This document shows positions 7,574-12,336 of a stretch of DNA of 12,336 nt, one piece after another. The position numbers and the translations under genes were made by a program. Where the stretch lies: positions 1-12,336 of the forward strand of contig JAFAPL010000328.1 in the NCBI GenBank assembly GCA_019247135.1. The letters are read 5' to 3'. Position 1 is the stretch's first letter. Each line of letters begins with the position of its first letter. This DNA comes from Chloroflexota bacterium. Its GTDB lineage: Bacteria; Chloroflexota; UBA6077; CF-72. The notes under the pieces are model-generated. The model made no database searches and was not told where the DNA came from. It saw nothing but the letters and a program-made list of their open reading frames with translations.

Positions 7574-9352
7574 TCAACCGACCTCGACATGCGGCCAACC
7601 AGTTCCGCCATCCGGCTGGGGCAGCGTGAACGCCTCATCCTGAACGCTGTCTGTGCCGTCCGTTGCGCGCGCGACCAGCCTCGTGTTTTCACCCGCCGTG
7701 TACTCGAACGAGCCACTCCATCTCACCCAGGCATCGTTTCCCAGACCCGCATCGAGGATCGTTGCCTCGCGCCAGGTGCTGCCAGCATCGGTGCTGTATT
7801 CGACCCGTTTGATGCCTCGCGTCCCTGCGTACGCGACGCCGCTGACCGTCTTCTGGCCGGGTGTGAGCGTCGCGCCAGGCGCCGGACTGTCGATCCGAGA
7901 CATCGTCCGAATGACCCCATCCTTGCTCCAGTTCCGTTGTCCGTACCAATCCAGGAACTCCCGCGACATCGGTCGCAAGCCGACGACCCACTTCGGGTTC
8001 TTCATCCCGTAATGGCCTGGCACAAGGAGCCGCGCTGGATAGCCATGCTCGCGTGGTAGCACCTCGCCGTTCATTTCGTACGCCAGCACGGTGCCAGGAT
8101 CCATGGCCACATCCATTGGCAACGCGCTGACGTACTCGTCCGCCGAGAGGACGGCAAGCCACCGCGCTGTCGGCTTTGGCCCACCCGTCAGCGCGAGGAT
8201 GTCGCGCACCGACACGCCCTTCCATTGCGCCGTGCTGATGAGCTCGGCACCGAAGGGGGCGAGCTCGGGCTTGCCTACGAAGTTCGAGATGCACTCGAGG
8301 GTCTTGGTGAACTCGACCGCGGGCAGCCGCCGCAGTGTGGAGTAATCCAACTGAAAGCTACGTTCGACCTCACCGTCGACCAGCAGGAACCAGTCGCGCG
8401 GTTGCAGGACGGGGTCACCCGCCGCGTTCTTGGTCACAACATAGAAGTCCTGGTTGCTCGTGGTCGCGGACGCCAGTTGGCCCGGGGGGCGACCCGAGGG
8501 CAGGACAGCGCCGTCCTTGTCGCGCTGCATATCGCGCTCGGCGCCTGGCTCGGGCAGCGCTGGCGTCGTCTGGACTACCGGGGTCGGAGGCGGCGCCGTG
8601 GGCTGCGCGATGGGGCTGGCCAGCGCCTGCGGGTGCGGGTTCGGCGGCTCCAGGCCGCCAGATGGCACAGGCTCCTGCGGATCGACCAGCAGGATGCTCG
8701 GGGCTCGCGTCGAAGTGGGTAGCAGTAGACCGCTGGCGTACGTGGCAATGTAGGCCGCGCCAGTGCCGCCGATAAGAGTCAGCAGCATTCGACGCTCGGG
8801 CGCGGGCACCGGCGGCCACCACTCATCCGCCTGCGCGATCTGCCACACACGCGTGCCGCCCAGCACTGCGGCATATGACAGGCTGACCGCGAGATAGCCC
8901 AGCACCGCCTGCGCGGTGCCGTCGAGCAAGGCAGTTGCGAACACGCCCGCCGAGGTCAGCGGCATGATGACGAGCATCACCACCAGCCACACGGCGACGC
9001 CGAGCAGTGCAATGGCCTGTAGTGACCAGCGGCGGCGCAACACGTAGTAGCCGACCGCGGCGAATGCGGCCAGAACCAGGACCACGGCGGCATCGAGGCC
9101 GTAGCGCTTCGCATCGAAGCCGAAGCGCAACAGGATTGCTTCGAACAGACCTGGCGGCACGAACAAGAGCAGCCACTCGAGCACGCGCTCGGGAATCGTG
9201 CGCACGCCGGCCGTGGACCGAAACAGCAGCATGCCAAGCCCGAGCACAAGCGAGGCAGAGACGCCGCCGACGATTGCCGAACCCTCCGAGCCGTCGTCGA
9301 CTGGCTCGGTCGCGCGCGGTCGGCCACGTGTAGTAGTCGTCACGGCGTGCAT
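7574..9352 (-). CDS. Five-TM, Tat-linked molybdopterin oxidoreductase (sulfite-oxidase fold), copy 1
   Basis: In this 592-residue protein, hydrophobic segments lie near 27-44, 88-105, 112-131, 147-165 and 189-211, the last preceded by the twin arginine ERRML (Arg187-Arg188). A Pro/Ala linker (~215-300) leads to a Mo-cofactor domain (~310-470) and an Ig-like Mo dimerisation domain (~485-592). Cys354 in TLECISN is the expected Mo ligand and the only cysteine. LPREHGYPAR and LVPGHYGMKNPKW are family signatures. Where sulfite oxidases have Arg-Asn-His there is VTKN, so sulfite need not be the substrate. The membrane part has no histidine, so no heme b. The layout matches proteins whose first helices use Sec and whose last helix plus Mo domain use Tat. 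ATG 9352 is preferred because the longer frame to 9502 overlaps the divergent paralogue; the ribosome binding site is weak. Confidence 0.9.
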   Translation of the reverse strand: MHAVTTTTRGRPRATEPVDDGSEGSAIVGGVSASLVLGLGMLLFRSTAGVRTIPERVLEWLLLFVPPGLFEAILLRFGFDAKRYGLDAAVVLVLAAFAAVGYYVLRRRWSLQAIALLGVAVWLVVMLVIMPLTSAGVFATALLDGTAQAVLGYLAVSLSYAAVLGGTRVWQIAQADEWWPPVPAPERRMLLTLIGGTGAAYIATYASGLLLPTSTRAPSILLVDPQEPVPSGGLEPPNPHPQALASPIAQPTAPPPTPVVQTTPALPEPGAERDMQRDKDGAVLPSGRPPGQLASATTSNQDFYVVTKNAAGDPVLQPRDWFLLVDGEVERSFQLDYSTLRRLPAVEFTKTLECISNFVGKPELAPFGAELISTAQWKGVSVRDILALTGGPKPTARWLAVLSADEYVSALPMDVAMDPGTVLAYEMNGEVLPREHGYPARLLVPGHYGMKNPKWVVGLRPMSREFLDWYGQRNWSKDGVIRTMSRIDSPAPGATLTPGQKTVSGVAYAGTRGIKRVEYSTDAGSTWREATILDAGLGNDAWVRWSGSFEYTAGENTRLVARATDGTDSVQDEAFTLPQPDGGTGWPHVEVG

Positions 9353-9432
9353 CTTTGTGCTTGATGCAGCAAGCGTGAATAGAGTCCCATATAGATTGCG
9401 GTCGAAAGCCCGTCGAGTGTAGACAATCCTTG
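9353..9432. promoter_or_regulatory. 80-bp divergent promoter region of the two Mo oxidoreductases
   Basis: Both Mo genes start outward from this spacer, so their promoters must lie here or inside the coding starts. An AT-rich patch (CATATAGATT, 9388-9397) could serve as a -10 element on either strand, and TTGATG (9361-9366) is -35-like but wrongly spaced. No firm promoter can be assigned. Confidence 0.5.
9359..9374. promoter_or_regulatory. Operator-like dyad in the divergent spacer
   Basis: GCTTG (9359-9363) and CAAGC (9370-9374) are inverted arms around a 6-bp centre. It lies 7-22 bp before the copy 1 start, where a repressor could block that gene or a hairpin could hide its start. It is short enough to be chance. 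Confidence 0.25.
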
Positions 9433-11187
9433 ATGAGGCAGCGTGAAAGTCGTGACTGGACGAGCTCCATCGCCGTAGGGGCCGCCGCGACCGCCGCTGC
9501 AATGCTTCTTCAACAAGCCGTTCGTGTTGGCTGGCAGGTGCGCAGCCTGCCCGAACGCATCATGGAATGGCTGCTGTTGTTCGTGCCGCTCGATCTGTTC
9601 GAGCGCGGACTGCAGCAGTTCGGGGCCAGTGCCAAGGAGATCGCTCTGGTCGGCATCTTCGCCGGGATGGCAGTCCTTTTGATGGTGGTTGCCACTGCCC
9701 TGGCGCGTACCGCCAGCAGCGGCTGGGTCATTCTCCTGACTGGCTTCGGACTGTGGCTGTTCACGATGCTCGTGATCATGCCGCTTACTGGTGCGGGACC
9801 GTTCGCAACAGGCCTGCTTTCGAATCCGGTGCTGACCAATTCCGCCTATCTCGTCGTGTTTGCTGCCTTCGCGGCCGTTACAGCCCTGTTCGCGGCGGCG
9901 CTCGATCTGGCGGGCTCGCGTAGGCAAGGTGCGGCCGGCGCCGCAATCAACCGAGACAGGCGCAGCGTGCTGGCTGGCCTGGCGGCCGCCTGTGCCGCGT
10001 TGGTCGCGTACGGGGCTGGCCGCGCCACGTCCGCCGGCGGAGCGGCGGTGCAGTCGTCCTTACCGCTCGCGGCGGCACCAACGAGCTTGCCCGCGCCCAC
10101 GGCCACCCCTCTTCCCCCACGTGCCGGCAGCGGCGTGACCTTGGCGCCGCCGACGAGCGCGCCCATCACCCCAACCACCGTTCCAACGGCTGCTGCCGAG
10201 TTCGCGACGCCGGCGGCCGCGCGAAGTCTGGCACGCGGGGAAGAAGGTTCGCTCACGGCCGCCGGTCGGAGCCCCGGCACGCTTGCGCCAGTCATCACCA
10301 GCAATACCGATTTCTACGTGGTCACCAAGAACCCGGTTGCCGACCCGGTGCTCGACGCAAATACATGGCGGCTCGTGATCGACGGCGAAGTGGAGCACCC
10401 GGTTCAGGTCGACTATGGCACGCTTGTGAAGCTGCCGCCGATCGAGATCACCAAAACCCTCGAGTGCATCTCCAATCTGACGGCCGGCTGTTCGCTGGCA
10501 GCATTCGGCTGCGATCTTGTTTCGACGGCAGTCTGGCGAGGCGCCCGATTGGGCGACGTGCTTGGTCTGGCAGGCGGACTGAAGTCGAGCGCCGTCGCTG
10601 TCGTCTTTCTCGGCTACGACGAGTTCACGGCAGCCCTGGCACCAGACGCCGTCCTCGATCCTGACTCGCTCCTGGTCTATCAGATGAATGGACAGATACT
10701 GCCGCGCGAGCACGGGTATCCCGCCCGCGTCCTGGTGCCCGGTCGTTACGGTATGAAGAACACAAAGTGGGTTGCTGGTATCCGAGCGGTCGATCAGCCG
10801 TACGCCGATTGGTACCAGCAGCGAGGTTGGACCAAGGACGGGTTCGTCAAGACGATGTCGCGCATTGATGTACCGACGGATGGCGCCCGTCTGGATGCTG
10901 GTCCGCAGCGTGTGGCTGGGATCGCATACGCTGGCGATCGGGGTATCCAGCGGGTAGAAGTGAGCGCGGACGGAGGCATGACGTGGCAGGCCACCTCCCT
11001 ACTCGAGCAGCCGCCCGGCAAAGACGTCATGGTTCGCTGGGCCGCGACGTTCACGATGGCCGACCAACCGGTCATGCTTGTCGTCCGGGCGACCGACGGC
11101 GCCGGCCAGGCCCAGACCGACGACTTTGGCTTACCAGCACCGGACGGCGGGTGGGGACAGGACAGTATCCAGGTGCAGCCCGCATGA
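9433..11187 (+). CDS. Five-TM, Tat-linked molybdopterin oxidoreductase (sulfite-oxidase fold), copy 2
   Basis: This 584-residue paralogue of the divergent neighbour has the same layout: hydrophobic segments near 12-31, 70-91, 97-117, 136-158 and 178-195, the last after the twin arginine DRRSVLAG (Arg176-Arg177); a Pro/Ala/Thr linker (~200-285); a Mo-cofactor domain (~300-460); and an Ig-like C-terminal domain (~475-584). Shared blocks include PER..EWLLLFVP, MLVIMPLT.AG.FAT, FYVVTKN, TKTLECISN and LPREHGYPAR. Cys345 is the expected Mo ligand. It differs in having Cys353 and Cys360 just after the Mo cysteine, and Cys187 in the fifth helix. It also has VTKN instead of Arg-Asn-His and no histidine in its membrane part. 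The sulfite-oxidase family transfers oxygen atoms or two electrons at Mo; the substrate is unknown here. ATG 9433 is used; a TTG precedes it directly at 9430, and neither has a clear ribosome binding site. Confidence 0.9.
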   Translation: MRQRESRDWTSSIAVGAAATAAAMLLQQAVRVGWQVRSLPERIMEWLLLFVPLDLFERGLQQFGASAKEIALVGIFAGMAVLLMVVATALARTASSGWVILLTGFGLWLFTMLVIMPLTGAGPFATGLLSNPVLTNSAYLVVFAAFAAVTALFAAALDLAGSRRQGAAGAAINRDRRSVLAGLAAACAALVAYGAGRATSAGGAAVQSSLPLAAAPTSLPAPTATPLPPRAGSGVTLAPPTSAPITPTTVPTAAAEFATPAAARSLARGEEGSLTAAGRSPGTLAPVITSNTDFYVVTKNPVADPVLDANTWRLVIDGEVEHPVQVDYGTLVKLPPIEITKTLECISNLTAGCSLAAFGCDLVSTAVWRGARLGDVLGLAGGLKSSAVAVVFLGYDEFTAALAPDAVLDPDSLLVYQMNGQILPREHGYPARVLVPGRYGMKNTKWVAGIRAVDQPYADWYQQRGWTKDGFVKTMSRIDVPTDGARLDAGPQRVAGIAYAGDRGIQRVEVSADGGMTWQATSLLEQPPGKDVMVRWAATFTMADQPVMLVVRATDGAGQAQTDDFGLPAPDGGWGQDSIQVQPA

Positions 11188-11222
11188 TCGCCAGCTGCCG
11201 TCGACACTCACTTGCTGACCCG

Positions 11223-11242
11223 GCGAAATAACGTCGTTTCGC
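11223..11242. promoter_or_regulatory. Inverted repeat between copy 2 and the DUF4388 gene
   Basis: GCGAAA (11223-11228) and TTTCGC (11237-11242) form a perfect 6-bp dyad with an 8-bp centre; an overlapping AACG/CGTT dyad lies inside. It is 35 bp after the Mo oxidoreductase stop and 58 bp before the next start, so it could be an operator or a weak terminator without a U-tract. Nothing else clear is seen in 11188-11300. Confidence 0.3.
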
Positions 11243-11262
11243 TACGCGCGAGTGCCCGGGGG

Positions 11263-11304
11263 ATGACAGAGACGGCCTGGAGCGCAGGGTTGGAGATTGG
11301 GTGA
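11263..11304 (+). other. Possible 13-codon leader ORF overlapping the DUF4388 start
   Basis: ATG at 11263 opens a 13-residue frame (MTETAWSAGLEIG) whose TGA (11302-11304) overlaps the GTG start at 11301 as GTGA. This arrangement permits translational coupling. The ATG is preceded only by a G-run, so translation is uncertain and the frame may be accidental. Confidence 0.2.
11291..11295 (+). promoter_or_regulatory. Ribosome binding site of the DUF4388 gene
   Basis: TGGAG with 5 nt before GTG 11301. It supports this start, which is also the first ATG/GTG/TTG after the in-frame TAA at 11229. Confidence 0.65.
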
Positions 11305-12336
11305 GTGAGCATCCTGCCTCGCTGTTGAAAAGTGGACAGCCGACGGGCGCACTCGCGCTCATCGAGGTGCTGCCATTGATGGTCGGCGAGAGTCGCAGTG
11401 GTCGGCTCTCAGCAGAGGAGAATGGCGGCTCCCAGCTGCATGTATGGCTCGAGGACGGCCGCGTCGTCCATGTGACCTGGGGCCAACTGAGCGGTCTGAG
11501 CGCCCTGGAATTGGCGGCCATATTCCTGCCCCGCTCGAGCTTTGTGTTCACTGAGGGGCTTCAGCCTGCGGCGCGAACATTCGAGCTGAGTCCAGTCGTT
11601 CTCGCCTCACGTTTGGCAGAGGTCGCACGCGAGGCCGCGCCTTTCGTGCCAGTCATTCCTGGCCCGCAGGCGAAGCCGTCCAGGGTGAAGAAGTCGCCCG
11701 GTGTCATTAGCCCTGACATGGCCCGCCTACTGGCACGCATCGACGGCCAGCAGACCGTCTCCGACCTTGTCGACAATCGGCAGCCGCTGACCGTCCTACG
11801 CCCGCTGGCCAGGTTGGTGCAGGCCGGCGCCATCAGCTTCGAGCCAGCGGCACCGGCGGAACCTGCTGAGACGGTTACTCAGCATGTTGAGCCCGCGGCT
11901 GCCGAGGTCGGCCCCGCGCGGCACGATCCTGTCGAGAGCGTGCCTGACCAGCCAGCGGAGGTGCAGTCGGGAGCTGGGGCCGAGTCCCAGAAGGCCGCTG
12001 AGGCCGAGTCCGAAAAGGGCTTGCCCGCGGTGCCTCTCGCGGCCGGGGCGTCGCAGCCAGCCGAGGCGGCGACGCCGAGGCGCGGCTGCTTGTCGGCGAC
12101 TGCCATCCCAGCGGTGGCGCTGACCGCGCTCGTGTTGATCATCGGGGCGATCGTGCTTGGTGTGAGAGCTTCGACATCCGAGGCACCGGAGCCACTTGCT
12201 CTGCAAGCGACAGCCGCTCCCACCGAGGTCCCGACAGCGGCTCCCACCCAGGTCCCAACAGCCGCCCCCACCGAGGCCCCGACAGCCGCCCCCACCGAGG
12301 CCCCGACAGCGGCGCCCACCCAGGTTCCGACAGCCG
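11301..12336 (+). CDS. DUF4388 membrane protein with Pro/Thr-rich outer tail (3' partial)
   Basis: The frame is open to the window end, giving 345 residues. Residues ~14-87 match the DUF4388 pattern: GALALIEVLPLM, then SGRLSAEE, then a strand pair LHVWLEDGRVVHVTWG, then SGLSALELAAIF and SFVFTEG. Residues ~136-180 (ISPDMARLLARIDGQQ ... LARLVQAGAI) look like the small helical, winged-helix-like region often found after it. An Ala/Glu-rich linker (~181-260) leads to one membrane helix (~266-288) after Pro-Arg-Arg, so the N-terminal domains are cytoplasmic and the tail outside. The tail is a TAAPTxxP octapeptide repeat, cut by the window edge; a further outer domain may follow. DUF4388 occurs in regulatory and gliding- or signalling-linked proteins, but its biochemical role is not established. 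It is co-directional with the Mo oxidoreductase, 113 bp downstream of it. Confidence 0.85.
   Translation, partial: MSEHPASLLKSGQPTGALALIEVLPLMVGESRSGRLSAEENGGSQLHVWLEDGRVVHVTWGQLSGLSALELAAIFLPRSSFVFTEGLQPAARTFELSPVVLASRLAEVAREAAPFVPVIPGPQAKPSRVKKSPGVISPDMARLLARIDGQQTVSDLVDNRQPLTVLRPLARLVQAGAISFEPAAPAEPAETVTQHVEPAAAEVGPARHDPVESVPDQPAEVQSGAGAESQKAAEAESEKGLPAVPLAAGASQPAEAATPRRGCLSATAIPAVALTALVLIIGAIVLGVRASTSEAPEPLALQATAAPTEVPTAAPTQVPTAAPTEAPTAAPTEAPTAAPTQVPTA
12210..12336 (+). repeat. 24-bp tandem repeat encoding TAAPT(E/Q)(V/A)P
   Basis: There are five full 24-bp units and a partial sixth, continuing past the window edge. Units vary mainly at the seventh and eighth codon positions (gag/cag, gtc/gcc) and at synonymous third bases. 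It encodes an extended Pro/Thr stalk outside the membrane. Such arrays can change copy number by slippage or recombination. Confidence 0.95.

Noticed and set aside
9353..9502. 50-residue extension of Mo oxidoreductase copy 1 to 9502
   Set aside because: It would overlap the divergent copy 2 start by about 70 bp, is Arg/Ser-rich, and has no counterpart in the paralogue.
11796..12319. Minus-strand frames opposite the DUF4388 tail, including a GAAVGASVG repeat
   Set aside because: The repeat is only the reverse reading of the TAAPT array; the plus frame has DUF4388, a membrane helix and a ribosome binding site.

Overview
The window is GC-rich, tightly packed chromosomal DNA with no sign of mobile elements, RNA genes or CRISPR. 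The protein types fit a Chloroflexota-like soil or groundwater bacterium: a long WD40 protein, a DUF4388 protein with a Pro/Thr-rich tail, Ala/Pro/Ser-rich secreted linkers, and membrane-anchored sulfite-oxidase-like Mo enzymes. That placement is inferred from gene content alone; Actinobacteria-like relatives are the main alternative.

Layout. (1) Positions 1-2287, plus strand: the 3' part of a WD40 protein with 13 visible blades and a C-terminal region that looks like two copies of a short LGFP-like repeat. (2) Positions 2293-4999, minus strand: a two-gene unit, a hemerythrin-like protein followed by a large-subunit (HPII/KatE-type) catalase, converging on the WD40 gene with 5 bp between stops. 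(3) Positions 5209-9352, minus strand: a membrane-anchored molybdopterin oxidoreductase, a small secreted four-cysteine protein and a Tat-type lipoprotein carrying an eight-bladed PQQ-like propeller. (4) Positions 9433-11187, plus strand: a second, paralogous Mo oxidoreductase, divergent from the first across an 80-bp spacer. (5) Positions 11301-12336, plus strand: the 5' part of a DUF4388 membrane protein, cut by the window end inside a 24-bp tandem repeat.

How they fit together. The hemerythrin/catalase pair looks like a cytoplasmic oxygen/peroxide defence operon. The middle of the window is an extracytoplasmic redox neighbourhood. Both Mo enzymes have five predicted membrane helices, with a twin-arginine motif directly before the fifth, followed by a flexible linker and an exported Mo domain. 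This is the arrangement of dual Sec-Tat-targeted membrane proteins. The lipoprotein next door also has a Tat-like signal, so three proteins of this stretch may depend on Tat. The Mo domains keep the Mo-ligand cysteine but lack the usual Arg-Asn-His sulfite motif, and the membrane regions contain no histidines for heme, so substrate and electron partner are open questions. This divergent Mo pair with its lipoprotein and secreted neighbour is the best candidate for an undescribed system here.
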